A program made the translations under genes and the position numbers. Shown one piece after another: positions 11,300-22,947 of a stretch of 64,000 nt of DNA. The DNA is from Desmodus rotundus (Eukaryota > Chordata > Mammalia > Chiroptera > Phyllostomidae). The notes under the pieces were generated by a model that was given only the letters and a program-made list of their open reading frames with translations, was not told the origin of the DNA and ran no database searches. Each line of letters starts with the position of its first letter. Within the stretch, counting starts at the first letter, position 1. The stretch lies in assembly GCF_022682495.2 (NCBI RefSeq), contig NC_071397.1, forward strand, positions 3,625,082 through 3,689,081, in the 5' to 3' direction.

Positions 11300-11444
11300 C
11301 TCTGCCAAGGCTAAAGACAAATGGTTCACATCTATCACGACTGGAATCAAACTTCTTTCCATTTGACAATTTTCCTGTGTAATGGACATAAATTTTATCT
11401 CCAACCATTGGTGTTTCCTCACTATTCCCCTCTCTTTTGACAAT
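11300..11444 (-). CDS. FKBP5: FKBP5 exon 3 (residues 36-84, first half of FK1 domain)
   Basis: This exon encodes the first half of the FK1 prolyl-isomerase (FK506-binding) domain. On the minus strand a TTCTAG acceptor precedes ATTGTCAAAAG at 11444, and the exon ends at 11300 before GTAAGAGG. Its 145 nt give 48 codons plus one base, so the next exon starts in phase 1. The product begins [10 protein letters not shown] and includes [20 protein letters not shown] and EPFVFSLG, the usual FKBP fold signature. Pocket residues Tyr57, Phe67, Asp68 and Phe77 are kept. Against remembered human sequence I read V40E, G43S, I49V, V53I, K58T, H71R, N74C and K83R. There is no stop or frameshift. Exon 4 (GQVIKAWD...) was not found to the left and is presumably outside the window. 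Confidence 0.95.
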
Positions 11445-12099
11445 CTAGAAAAGAAAAACATCAAGAAAAAGAAGTGAAACTTTTAACTTCTAATCAGAGA
11501 ATCAAAAGATCACACAGTCCATTTCACATCCCAAAGGCAGATTTGCAAATGACTCTCTGTATTTTCTAAATGCTCTCTCCCTAGCTATCTCAGTAACTCT
11601 CTCTACTGGAAAACTGTCCTAGTCTACTCTTACTCTTTAGTGCTCTATTTAGTATCATTGTTAAACACACTGCTCCCTCAAAATAATTTACCGACAGATC
11701 CTGCTTCATTGGTTTGATGTCCCCCGTGCTCTGACACCAGAATCTCCCAAAGCACAGAGCTACTCCATTACAAACTGAATTAGACCAAAGATCAGACTTG
11801 CAAAAACATTCAGGAAGTCTAAAGCAAAGTTTCAAAGGTAATGTTTTATTTCCCTCCTATGCTACAAACATTACTTCTGACTAGATTCCACTAGTTTGAT
11901 TAAATTCCAAAGAGACCAATTCCCTGGTGTAACAGTTTATACTTATTATTTGAATATCCAATGCATCAAAAATCAGTGTCACTGTACAGTTTCATAATAA
12001 TGAATAATTCATTTTCTAAATAAGGAAATGCCAAAAAATCTCTAAGCTGCAAAATATTCAGGTATTGTAAAATCCAGTATATTTATTTCATCTTGATAG

Positions 12100-12545
12100 A
12101 GCAGCCACGAATGCAGTTGGTAAGTCCTGGAAAAAGAAAAGCAAATCCAGGCATGCGGTGGTGTAAGTTACTCTGTCAATCACCTGAACTAAATTAATCA
12201 TTTTTATTAGACAGCAGAGGGTGGCAGCTAATGTCCAAAGAACATCATTTTGGGGGGAAGATCTGAACTTTTACCTAAAGAATTCAATTCTTTGTTCTTA
12301 CATCCTTCTTTGAGATGTGTCTTTCTTGCCACACCCTCATGTCACCACATAAATCCCGTCTTAGGAGCTACAACTTTCTTAGTTCAAAAGCTCAGTCTCT
12401 CAAGGAAAACAGTCACTACTGCAACTCCATCAGAAACCGTCAGAACTAATCAGTAAGTTCAGCAACATTGCAGAACATCAAATCAACATAAAGATATCAG
12501 TTGTGTTTCTCCACATTAACAATGAAACATTTCAGAAAGAAATAA
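12100..12545. other. intron 2 sequence without recognised features
   Basis: Unique-looking, AT-rich. The 12250-12456 open frame has no family signature. Confidence 0.5.
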
Positions 12546-12761
12546 ACAGTTCTGGAAATGCAAATCAAAACCACAATGAGATGTCACCTCACACCTGTTG
12601 GAATGGCTGGGATCAAAAAAACAAGACACAAAAGGGAACCCCTTGTGCACTGTTGGTGGGAATGTAAACCGATGCAACCACTACGAAAAGGAGCACGTAC
12701 GTTCCTCAAAAAATTAAAAATAGAACTACCACATGATCTAGCAATCCCACTTCTGGGTATA

Positions 12762-13314
12762 CGAGGGGGGACCCAAAATAAATGGGAATTATCTTCTGGA
12801 CGGCAGGCCCCTTGTAGTACAGGCATCCCTAGCTAGGACCCATCTGTATCAGTGTAGCAGCTGGTGGCGGTGTGAGAGGCTGTGTTTGGCTTCAGTGAAT
12901 GTTTTTGAACACTCTTTCAACGTGTTTGCCCATTTCACAATGGGTGATTTCCGAGTGCACCTGCCTAAACCACCAAGTGTTCAGCAGTTGTTGACCAAAA
13001 CCAGCATGACTCCCATGCCTCACCCTCCCTACTCACCCAATCTTGCCCCAAGTGACTTTTTTTAGTTTCCCCAGATGAAAAAAGTCCTCAAAGAGAAACG
13101 TTTTGGCAATGTGGAAGAGGTGAAACAAAGAATGGCAGAAACACTAAGAGACATCAAAACTAGTAAGTTCAAAAACTGCTGTGAGCAGTGGAAAAAAAGT
13201 CTCAATAGGTGTACTGCATCAAATAGAGAGTACTTTGAAGGTGACTGAAGTTTAAACATGTAAGAACACACAATTTTTAAAAATGAATTCCAGCATTTTT
13301 TCGGTCCCCCCTTA
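12762..13314 (+). mobile_element. mariner element, internally deleted, 553 bp
   Basis: Flanked by TA (12760-12761, 13315-13316). Terminal inverted repeats are CGAGGGGGGACCCAAAATAA and, at the other end, CAGCATTTTTTCGGTCCCCC. The interior from about 13012 encodes PHPPYSPNLAPSDFF, a stop, then KKVLKEKRFGNVEEVKQRM and NREYFEGD: the C-terminal part of a DD34D mariner transposase, with the last catalytic-Asp neighbourhood and the usual end. The N-terminal half is missing, so it is dead. It interrupts an L1 cleanly at GGGTATA. Confidence 0.92.
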
Positions 13315-13441
13315 TAAGCCCAAGGGGAACAAAATCACTATCTCAGAGAGATATTCACACTCCCATATCATTGAACATTATTCACAACACCCAAGCTTTG
13401 AAAGCCACCTAAGCGTCCATGGGTGAAGGGATAAAGATGTG

Positions 13442-13472
13442 ACACACACACTCACACACACACACATACACA
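13442..13472. repeat. imperfect (CA)n
   Basis: Short CA-rich run inside the L1. Confidence 0.85.
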
Positions 13473-13890
13473 GAGGAATATTATTCCGCCCTGAGAAAGC
13501 AGGGAATCATACCATTTGTGACAATATAGATGTACCCTCAGGGTATTATGCTAAATGAAATACGCCAAAGAAAAAACACTGTTATATCATTTACATGTGG
13601 AATCTAAAAAAGCTCAACTCACAGAAATAGAGAGTGCAATGGCGGTTGCCAGGGGCTGAAGGGTGGAGGTGGAGGAAATGGTGAGATCTAAGTCAAACCT
13701 TATAAATTTTTAGACATAAAACAAATAAATTTGGGGGATCTAATGTACAGCATGGTGGCTATAATGAACAACACTGTGTTCTATACTTGAAAGTTGCTAA
13801 GGGATAAGATCTTAAATGTGCTCACCACAAAAAAGAAATAGTAATTATGGGAGGTGATGGAGGTATTAACTAATTTTACTGTGATAATCA

Positions 13891-14101
13891 TTTTTAAAAA
13901 AGATTTTATTTATTTATTTTTAGAGTGGGAAACACAGAGAGAAAGAGAGGGAAAGAAGTATCAATACGTAGTTGCCTCTCATGCACCCCCTACTGGGGAC
14001 CTGGTGCATAACCCAGGCATGTGCCCTAGACTGGGAATCAAACCGGCAACACTTTGGTTCACAGGCTGGCGCCTAGTCCACGGAGCCACACCAGCCAGGG
14101 C
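13891..14101 (-). repeat. VES SINE in L1
   Basis: Reverse VES, AAAGATTTTATTTATTTATT to CACACCAGCCAGGGC. TAATCATT occurs on both sides. Confidence 0.95.
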
Positions 14102-14189
14102 TGGTAATCATTCTGAAACATATAAATGTATCAAACCATTTCATTGTAAATTTACCATATCTCACCATAAATTTACATAATGTTATAGG

Positions 14190-16050
14190 TTAATTACATC
14201 AACAGAGTTGCAAAAAATAACTCTAACTTTAAAAATTAAATTAAGAGCTACTTAAGAAAATCATCACTGCACTTCATGAACTTCAAAGGGGAAAAAGTTT
14301 CAAAAAATCAACCTAAAAGAAATCACATAATACCCTGAAAGTGTTTGCTGTCATGAACTGCATGCAGTACGTGGGAGCCTCAGCCTCCCCTGCAGGGAAT
14401 CTGCACTTGTAGGGCTGTGAACAAGTCACTGGGCGTGTGGGATGGAGAGCCACCAGGGGGTCAGATGGCTGTCCACATCAGCAAGCGATATTGTAACTGA
14501 CGCCACTTCAGGTTTCCCCAGCAAGATGAACTTGTACCTAAATCTGGAGTTACAACCTAGTCTCAAGTCACTAAAAATAAAAGTAAGCACCACAATTTTA
14601 TCTTCCTGGGGTAGTTACTGACTTTCCAAAGCTGCCTGGGTCTTTTTAAAAAATATATAGATAACAGTTAATAAGAGAGATTATCACAGCCAGGGCACCG
14701 GGCTAAATGCTCTATGTAGTCCCAAAACACTAGGAGGTAGGTTGTACAGTGCTAGGTACCTCATTACTCATTAATTCTTTCTGGAGCTCGTGATAAGTGC
14801 CAAAACCCACGAGGACCTAACTGTCTGCCAGCTACCAGGAGACTGATGCATCGACCTCTGTTTCACAGTGAGAGAGGGGCGCCTGGGGCCAGCAAGCCCC
14901 AAGTGCTGAAACATTTTCTTCCCATCAAAATGCAAGGAGCACAGGGTTTGACAAGTTCTGAAGCCCAGGGCTCCAAAGGTATGACTTCAAATTCACCAAT
15001 GAGGAAACTTTATCACAGATATGAGGTCACAAAATGAGCATGCCTATTTAATCCTAACCCAAGCCCCACAGTGAAACCTGAGGCTGACAATGATAAATGA
15101 TGTGATTTAAAAGGCTTACAATCTCACAAAAAATAAAAAATAAAAAATAAAATAAAAGGCTTACAATCTCAAAATGTTCCTTATAAGCCTAAAAATCTTA
15201 TTGGTTTTTCCCCTAGAACAAAGCAGACCCTGAGGCAAGTTGGGGACCATGTTTTCTGATGGGCGCTCTGAAAAGATGAAAGAGGAAGGAGATGCTGAGG
15301 ACACCTGCAGAATCTCACTGTGTCTACCAGCATCCTGGAGTCTGGGATGCACGATTCATATGCTATCAGGTTGAGAAGCCATCTGAAAGAAGGTAAGGTC
15401 TCATGATATAAATCCGTAACATAAACCCTTATTCTGTAGTTGCAAGTCTCCAAAATTTGGCTTGGCACACAGCAAGCTAATAGTAAAACATACAAATTCA
15501 GAAGAGATCCAGGCAAAAAAAAAAAAGCAAGCACTTACAAAAGCAACATTAGACAAAACAAACTAAAAATTCTCATTTGCTATTGTGGACACAAGGACAT
15601 TGTAGAACTCAGCACACAGGTAATATTTAGAATGTAAGTTAAAGCGTATAAACTTTGTAAGATAATCTTTTCAGCAAAAAAATGTAAAATTATACAAAAC
15701 TCATATGCATAACAGTGTAGGAGAAATAACTTAATATGACCAAAGCCATTCAACCTCTCCTCGCTTCAGTTTATTCACTTATATGGAATATAAATATCCA
15801 TTTTCCATATGTAAATAGAAGAATCAAGAGGTACTCTGTCTTACAAGACCAGTGCGAGATACAAATAAAATAACACATATAAAAATGATTAACTATACAG
15901 TACATACTATTTGTATATAAAAACAAATCCTTTTGAACTTGGCAAGTTAGTTCTTTTCCTTAAAAAAAAAGTCTTTTGAATTGCTACAAGCTAGCTTTAA
16001 TACACTAAATATTACATTAAAGTAACAACCCATTTATACACTCTGAGAAC
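14190..16050. other. mostly unique intron 2 sequence
   Basis: No exon recognised. 14680-14800 is faintly MIR/L2-like. The tail-only insertion at 15109-15171 is listed separately. This is where the human intron 2 enhancer would map if spacing is conserved. Confidence 0.5.
15109..15171 (+). repeat. poly(A)-only retroinsertion with 18-bp target duplication
   Basis: AAAAGGCTTACAATCTCA occurs exactly at 15109-15126 and 15154-15171, separated only by about 27 bp of (AAAAAAT)n. It looks like a retroinsertion truncated down to its A-rich tail. A plain local duplication is less likely given the tail. Confidence 0.7.
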
Positions 16051-16054
16051 AGAG

Positions 16055-16272
16055 AGAAACAGCCTTTTGGAGTCAGACATAACTTGGACCTGAACCCCAG
16101 ATCTGCATTTACTTATATGTATGATACTCGGCATTTAATTTACCTGGCTGGGCCTCAATTTCACCATCTATTGTTTAATCTGGGATCAAAACTAAACCTC
16201 AAGTTATGAAACGAGTTGAGACTTTAGCTGTCATGTTTGGCACTTAGTATGCCTCAGTAAATATTATCCACC
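16055..16272 (+). repeat. MIR SINE
   Basis: Degenerate MIR: GGAGTCAGACATAACTTGGA, then GGGCCTCAATTTCACCATCT, then TTGGCACTTAGTATGCCTCA. It ends about 85 bp downstream of FKBP5 exon 2, inside intron 2. Confidence 0.8.
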
Positions 16273-16356
16273 TCCAGCCCCACCCCCGAAAAGATTCTTA
16301 CAAAAAATCTTTCCAGAGAGTGAGTTCTCCCATGTCATTCGTCCTCGTGGCCTCAC

Positions 16357-16481
16357 CTTTAACACTCCTCTGTCCTTGTTAGAGGTGACATCCTCTCCCT
16401 GTGCAGCAACAGCTGCTGCTGGGCTTTCTTTGTTGTTCTTGGCACCTTCATCAGTAGTCATTGTCTTTTATAAGTAGAAAC
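16357..16481 (-). CDS. FKBP5: FKBP5 exon 2 (start codon and residues 1-35)
   Basis: FKBP51 is a cytosolic and nuclear peptidyl-prolyl isomerase and Hsp90 co-chaperone that restrains glucocorticoid-receptor signalling. The minus strand has ATG at 16461-16459 and encodes 35 residues beginning [10 protein letters not shown] and ending DRGVLK. This is the FKBP51 N-terminus as I remember it from human, where it precedes the FK1 domain. The exon ends in phase 0 at 16357 and is followed by a GTGAGG donor (16356-16351). Upstream, a pyrimidine-rich acceptor ending CAG puts the exon start at 16481 (or 16484 with the first of two CAGs), leaving about 20 nt of 5'UTR. Against remembered human sequence, changes include E11K, T15A, T17A, E20A, I25V and K28N. 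Coding continues at 11444. The open frame downstream of 16357 is intron read-through. Confidence 0.96.
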
Positions 16482-16729
16482 CTGCTGAGAAAAAACATAT
16501 TTAGGAAAAATATCACTTCTTCATGCATCATAAAATGTTCCCAGGAACTGAGCATTCATAACCTGATCTGAGCATTCATATAGGAAAATGAGGTTGACAT
16601 GTAGATGGGGAAACAATTTCCAAGGGACGAAACAGTTACTTTAGTAATACAGAGTTCACTTCCCATTGCAACCCTCTGGCAAAAATCATTAATTCTGAGC
16701 TTTACCCCCCACCCCCTTAGATATTGTGC

Positions 16730-17090
16730 CGGTTTTCTATAGCTGTCATAACAAATTACCACACACTTAATGGCCTAAAAAATACCCATGGCCTAAATCT
16801 TATACTCCTGGAGATCAGAAGTCAGAAATGAATCTCACAACAAGAGGGCTAACAACAAGGTATTAGAGCTATAGTCCGTCTGGAGGCTCTAGGAGAGAAT
16901 CTAATTCCTTGCCTTTTCCAGATTCGAGAGGCCACCCAAATTCCTCAGTTCACGGCCCCATTCTCCATTCTCAAAGCCAGCAATACTGCATCTCTCTGAT
17001 CATCCGTCCCTAGTCACATCTCCCTGACCACAGCTGGTAAAGTTTCTCTGCTTTCATAAATTTCTTAACAATCTATGTGGGACATCCCTG
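16730..17090. repeat. ancient interspersed repeat, family not named
   Basis: TAGCTGTCATAACAAATTACCACACACTTAATGGC opens a familiar mammalian ancient repeat. Related sequence is present at 60540-60600/62613-63050 and 63540-63840. I cannot assign the family without a library. Confidence 0.5.
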
Positions 17091-17314
17091 ACTTCAATGG
17101 TGTCAGTGGTACCAGTGTAGGGGAAGAAATTCATGGATGTCAAATAGGGGAGCCGCCAGCTGAGAGTGATGCAGGAGTTCACCCTGGGAGGCCCTTGCTG
17201 GAGCATTTCAGGAGTGTTTCAAACAGGTTACTACTAGTATTACAAGAAGTATGTCAATGCAAAGAAAGGGAGTGTCACTGGGGTCTCTATGGTGCTGGCA
17301 GCTTACGTGCTTTT

Positions 17315-17372
17315 TTTTTCAATCCTCATCCAAGGATATGTTTACTGATTTTTAGAGAGAGGAAGGGGGAGG

Positions 17373-17412
<40 letters not shown>

Positions 17413-17570
17413 TCAATGTGTGAGAGAAACATCAATAGGTTATCTCTCATATGGGCCCAAACTGGGGATGGAACCCACCACCTATGCATGTGCCCCGACA
17501 AGGAACTGAACCTCTAACCTTTTTGGTGTATGGGAGGGCACTCCAACCAACAGAGCCACCCAGCTTGGGT
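17315..17570 (-). repeat. VES SINE with GA expansion
   Basis: Reverse VES of the subfamily whose tail reads AATCCTCATCCAAGGATATG. Its purine tract has grown to about 20 GA units. Target duplication AGCTTAC(G/A)TGCTTTT at 17300-17314 and 17571-17585. Confidence 0.93.
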
Positions 17571-17585
17571 AGCTTACATGCTTTT

Positions 17586-18290
17586 CAACAAAAGAAACTC
17601 AAATGTGAGGAGCAACGCGAGTATTGTACCATTGAAGAAGGCCCAGTGTAGACTCCACATTGACCATGAACTTCACCAGGCACCTCTGAATCATTTCACA
17701 TCCTGATTAACACCTAAGAAAAGATGAATGGTACTGGGCAAAATGGAGAATCCATGTGAGTATGTTAGGCCTATCTGGATAATTCAGAAAAATCTCATCT
17801 CAAAATCGCTAACCTTAATCACATCTCCAAAGTCCCCTCTGCCCTGTAAGGCAACACACGAACAGTGATTGGGATGTCGCTGTTGATGAGGAGCCGTTAT
17901 TCTACCACCACAGATACCTAGTCATCCAATCAGGGTCGTAAGAATTTCTCCCAAGCCTAGAATTCTGTTGACTTCCTCAGTTTTAAACTAAGGGCTCTAC
18001 AAAAGTCTTTCCTTTCTCTCCCTTTATTTTTCTATCATCCAGTTAGATAATAACGTTCTAATCTGACAGTAAAATTAAATCTAACATTTGGTATTTATCA
18101 TCCTGAAAATTCCCTCAGAATTTCAGAAAGATCAAATTAGAACATTCATTTAACCTCGATTTTCCAATAAGTTCAAATTATAAGTAAATTTGATATACAC
18201 AATACATATTTTCCTACCTCATCAAACTTCATCACTGAAAAGGTATTTTAAAAATGATTGAGTCCCTTACATGATTCCAAAGTTTGAGCA
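17586..18290. other. unique intron 1 sequence
   Basis: AT-rich, no repeat, exon or RNA gene recognised. Confidence 0.5.
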
Positions 18291-19164
18291 GCATGTTATA
18301 AATGCTGAACTCACATATTTTTTACAGATTTAGTGTCATATACTTAGCATACAATAAACTACACATATTTAAAGTATACAATTTGGTAAGTTTTGACACG
18401 TGTATATATATCCATAAAGCCATCACTACAATTAAGGTAATGAACATATTTGTCACTCACAAAAATTTCCTGTGTCCCTTTATAATTCATCCCTGACCAG
18501 CTCACATCTTCAGGCAATCACTGATCTGCTTTCTGAATAGCTGTATTTTATAGAATTCCATATAAACGGCATCACATCTTTTTCCCACTGGCTTCTTTCT
18601 CTTATTGTAAGTATACTGAGAATCAAACACATTGTTGGGTGTGTCAGTAATAGTTCATTCCTTATTACTGCTGAGTACTATCCCTGCACAGAGACAGCGC
18701 ACTGCTTATTTAATTTGCTTGTTGGTGTACATTTTTATTATTTAACTATTGATGCATTTGGATTGTTTTTAATTTCTATTACCACCAAAGCTGCTTTGGA
18801 TATATGGGTACGAATCTTTATGTGGTCATTCACATCCATTTATCTTGAATGAATGCCTAGGAGTGAAATGGCTAAGTCACATGGTAGGTGTACAGTTTGG
18901 GTCTTTAAGAAAATGTCAAATGTTTTCCAAAGTGGCTATGCCATTCTGCATTCCGCCTAGAAGCATATGAGTTTCAGTTGCTCCTTACCATCACCAGCCC
19001 TTTTTTAACTTAAGACGTTCTAACATGTATGTAGTGGTATCTTACTGCGGTTTTAAATTGCATTTCCCTAAGGATGAATTATGATGATTATATTTTCATG
19101 TACTTATTTACCATCCATACAGCTCACTTTGGTGAAGGGTCTATTAAAATCTTTGGCTTATTTT

Positions 19165-19382
19165 TCTTAATCCTCACCTGCGAATATGCTTACAGAGGGA
19201 GGAAGGGAGGGAGGGAGGAAGGGAGGGAGAGGGAGAGAGAGGTGAAAGAAAAATACTGATTGGTTGCCTCCTATGTGAACACTGACCAGGGACTGAAACC
19301 ACAACCTAGGTATGTGCCCTAACCTGCAACTTTCTGGTGTAAAGAACAACGCTCCAACTAAATAAGCCACTCGGCCAGGGCT
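19165..19382 (-). repeat. VES SINE with (GGGA)n
   Basis: Reverse VES with TTAATCCTCACCTGCGAATA tail, a (GGAGGAAG)n purine run at 19196-19245 and CACTCGGCCAGGGC head. Confidence 0.93.
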
Positions 19383-21698
19383 CTTCTGTCTACTTTTTAC
19401 TGAGTTTTCCTATTACTGAGTTGAGAGTTCCTTATATATTCTCCAAATACAGACATATGAGAATATTTTCTCCCGGTCTGTGGCTTATCCTTTTAGTTTC
19501 ATAAAGGTGGTTTTCAAAGAGATGTATGTAATATTGATATAGCCCAATTTATTTTTGTTTCTTTTGTAAATCATGTTTTCGGTGTTATATATACTTTAGA
19601 AATTGTTACCAAATCCAAAGTCACACATGTTTTCTTCTAAAAATGTTGTAGATTTGGGCTTTACACTTAGGTCTATGATCAGTTTTGAATTATTATTACA
19701 TATGATGCAAGGTATGCATTAAGATACAGATTCAGTTTTTTATATATGAATATCAAATTTTTCTACTACCATTTGCTGAAAAGACATTTTTTCCACTTAA
19801 CTGCCTTGGCACCATACTCAAAATTAATTGAACATATTTTTTTTCTGGACTCTCCAGTTCCATGGAAGTACCTGTTTATCTTTATACCAATAACATTATT
19901 TGATTATTATAGCTATAATAAGTTTTAGAAATCAGACATCATTAAGTTCTCTTTGCTCTTCATCAAAATTGTTTTGGCTATTCCACACCCTTTGAATTTC
20001 CACAGATTTTAAAACCAGCTTGCCACGTTCTACAAATAGCCAGCAGGGATTTTGTTTGGGATTGCACTGAATCTATCTTTAGAGAAAACTGACAGTATTG
20101 AGTCTTACAATACTTAAACACAGTATCTCTTCATTTAGGTATTCTTTAATTTCTCTCAGTAACATTTTATAACTTCCAGTAGAGAGGTCTTATATGTGTT
20201 TTATGAAATTTATCTTTAGGTATTGAATATTTTTTATTTTACTATAAATGGTATTCTTTTAAAATGTCAACTTCTGACTTCATTTGCTAGTATACAGAAG
20301 TACAATAGACTTTTCTATATTGATCTTGACTCCTGTTACTTTGCTAAGTATACTTAATTGGTCTAGTAACTTATTTTTAGAAATCATAAGCAATCACAGC
20401 ATCTGTGAATAGAGTTTTACTTCTACCCTTCCAATCTGGTTGCCTTTCACTTTTCTTGTCTGACTGCACTGCCTAGAAACTCCAGTACAATAATGAACAG
20501 AAACGGTGACAGTGGACATCTTGCCTTGTCCCTCATCTTAGAGGGAAAGAATTCAGTTTTTCAGTATTAAGTATGATTTCATTCAGATATTGGTTTTTCA
20601 TAGATATTCTTTATCAGGTTGAGGAAGTTCCTTTCTACTTCAAGCAGTTGAAAGCCTTTTTTTTTTTTAAATCAGCAAAACATGTTGGACTTTTTTAAAC
20701 GCTTTTTCTGCATTTACTAAGTTTATCACTGGTTTTCCTTTTTCAGTTTAACAAGGTACATAATGCTGACTTTCAAATGTTAAACCAACCTCGCATTCCT
20801 GTGACAAGTTCCATTCGGTCACTGTACTTGATCCTTTTTATATGTTGTTGGGGTCAATTTGGTAAAATTTTGTTAACAATTTTGCAACTATATTCATAAG
20901 GGTATTAGGCTATAATTTTCTTTTCTTGGAAGGTGTTTGTCTGGTTTTAGTAACAGGATAATACCAATGTCATAGAATGAATTAAGAAGTATTCCCCCTC
21001 ATAAAATTTACACAGTTATTTGTGTAAAATTGGTATTATGACTTCCTAAAACGTTTGGTAGAATTTATCAGGGAAGTCATCTGAACCCAGCGTTTTTGGG
21101 GGGATTCAATTTCTTTAATAGATATACAATTATACAGGTTATTTCATTCTTCTTTGTTATTTTGTCTTTCAAGAAATTTGGCCATTTCATCTAACTGTCC
21201 AATGCACTGACATCAAGTAATTCATATAATTATTTTATTCTGCCTTTTAGTAACTATTAGATCTGCAGCTTAACCAGTTTTTTCATTCCTGATATTGGTA
21301 ACTTGTGTCTTCTCTTTTTCCTAGTCCAGCAGGCGATACAGGTTATCAATTTTATTGGTCTTCTCAAAGAACCAGCTTTTGATTTCATTGACTTTCTCTA
21401 CTGTTTTTTGATTTTCTACTTCATTGTTTCTGGCTTTTATCTTTAACTCATTTCTCCTGCTTACTTTGGGTTTGATTGTTTCTTCTATTCTATTTTCTTA
21501 AGGTAGAAGCTGAGGACATCGATTTGAAACCTTACCTTTTCTCTAATATAGGCATTTAGTGCCATAATTTTTCCTCTGAGCACATGCATTGCTATATCCC
21601 ACAAATTTTGTCGTTTTTTTATTTTCAGTAATATACATTCTAAATTAATCTTTCATTTTTTTTTGACCCAAGAGCTTCTTGAAAATGTGTTAGTTTCT

Positions 21699-22947
21699 CT
21701 CGATCACCAACTCATACCACACACGAAAATAAATTCAAGGTGGATAAAAGACTAAAATGTAAATCATGACACCATAAAAGCCCTAGAAGAAAACACAGGC
21801 AGGAAAATCTCAGATATTCCATGCAGCAATATCTTCACCGATATGTCCCCTAAAGCAAGGGACATAAAGGAAAGAATAAACAAATGGGACGTCATCCAAT
21901 TAAAAAGTTTTTGCATGGCCAAAGCAAACAGCATTAAAATGAAAAGAGAACCAACTATATGGGAAAACATATTTGCCAATGATACCTTGGACAAGGTTTG
22001 ATCTCCAAAATATAAAAAGAATTTACACGACTCCACTCCAGGAAGACAAACAACCCAATTAAAAAATGGGCAAAAGACCTGAACCAAAAAACTTCTCCAA
22101 AGAGGGTATACAAAGAGCCCAAAGACATATGAAAGGATGCTCAGCATCACTAGCCATCAGAGAGATGCAAATTAAAACCACAATGAGATACCATTTCACA
22201 CTGGTGAGAATAGCTATCATAAACAAAGCAACAAATAACAAGTGTTGGAGAGGTTGTAGAGAAAAGGGAACCCTAGTGCACTGTTGGTAGGAATGCAGAC
22301 TGGTGCAGTCACTGTGGAAAACAGTATGGAATTTCCTCAGAAAACTAAAAATGGAACTGCCCTTTGACCCAGCAATACCACTGCTGGGATTATATCCTAA
22401 GAACCCTGAAACACCAATTCCTAAGAACCTATGCACCCCATGTTCATAGCAGCACAATTTACAATAGCCAAGTGACGGAAGCAACCTAAGTGCCCATCAG
22501 TAAATGAATGTATCAAAAATCTGTGGTTCATTTACACAATGGAATACTACACAGCAGAAGGAAAGAAGGAGCTCCTACCCTTTGCAACAGCATGGATGGA
22601 ACTGGAGAGCATTATGCAAAGTGAAATAAGCCAGGCAGTAAGGGACAAATACCATATGATCTCACCTTTAAGGAACCTAATCAACAAAACAAGGAAGAAA
22701 AATACAACCAGAGACACTGAAATTAAGAACAACCGGACAGTAACCAGAAGGGAGGTGGGAGGGGATAATGGGGGAGAAGGGTTTTCAGGAACAACTATAA
22801 AGGACACATGAACAAAACCAAGGCGGGGTGGAAGCAGAGGGGGGAGGTGGGGATGGCTGGGGTGGGGGGAGTGGAGGGCAGTAAATGCAGACAACTGTAC
22901 TTGAACAATAAAATAATTTTTAAAAATAAAATAAAATAAATGAATAT
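21699..22947 (+). mobile_element. 5'-truncated bat L1 insertion
   Basis: About 1.25 kb of ORF2 end and 3'UTR in plus sense (TTAAAAAATGGGCAAAAGACC; GATGGCTGGGGTGGGGGGAG; ends GACAACTGTACTTGAACAATAAAATA). GTTAGTTTCT at 21689-21698 and 22948-22957 is the target duplication. It sits inside the older minus-strand L1. The open frames at 21764-22811 are broken ORF2 pieces or shadows. Confidence 0.92.

Larger units (their letters stand above)
12546..14185 (+). mobile_element. L1 ORF2 end and 3'UTR, split by a mariner and a VES
   Basis: 12555-12760 reads AATGCAAATCAAAACCACAA and GCACTGTTGGTGGGAATGTA, the 3' part of L1 ORF2. It resumes at 13317 and runs to about 14170 as 3'UTR (GTACAGCATGGTGGCTATAA). 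No intact frame survives. Confidence 0.88.
11445..16356 (-). other. FKBP5: FKBP5 intron 2
   Basis: GTGAGG donor at 16356-16351 and TTCTAG acceptor at 11450-11445 bound a 4.9-kb intron in phase 0. In human, intron 2 carries a glucocorticoid-responsive enhancer with the stress-associated SNP rs1360780 (literature, from memory). The least repetitive part here is 14190-16050. I saw no full palindromic GRE (AGAACAnnnTGTTCT) in it by eye. Confidence 0.9.

Noticed and set aside
11421..11444. Apparent 2-base deletion and frameshift in FKBP5 exon 3
   Set aside because: A first quick reading suggested it, but careful reverse-complementing gives ATTGTCAAAAGAGAGGGGAA, which stays in frame with Val40 replaced by Glu.
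16264..16356. Continuation of the FKBP5 exon 2 frame past codon 35
   Set aside because: A canonical GTGAGG donor follows codon 35. The next residues do not match FKBP51, whereas exon 3 at 11444 continues the protein exactly.
22059..22484. 141-codon minus-strand open frame
   Set aside because: It is the antisense of L1 ORF2 in a young truncated L1.
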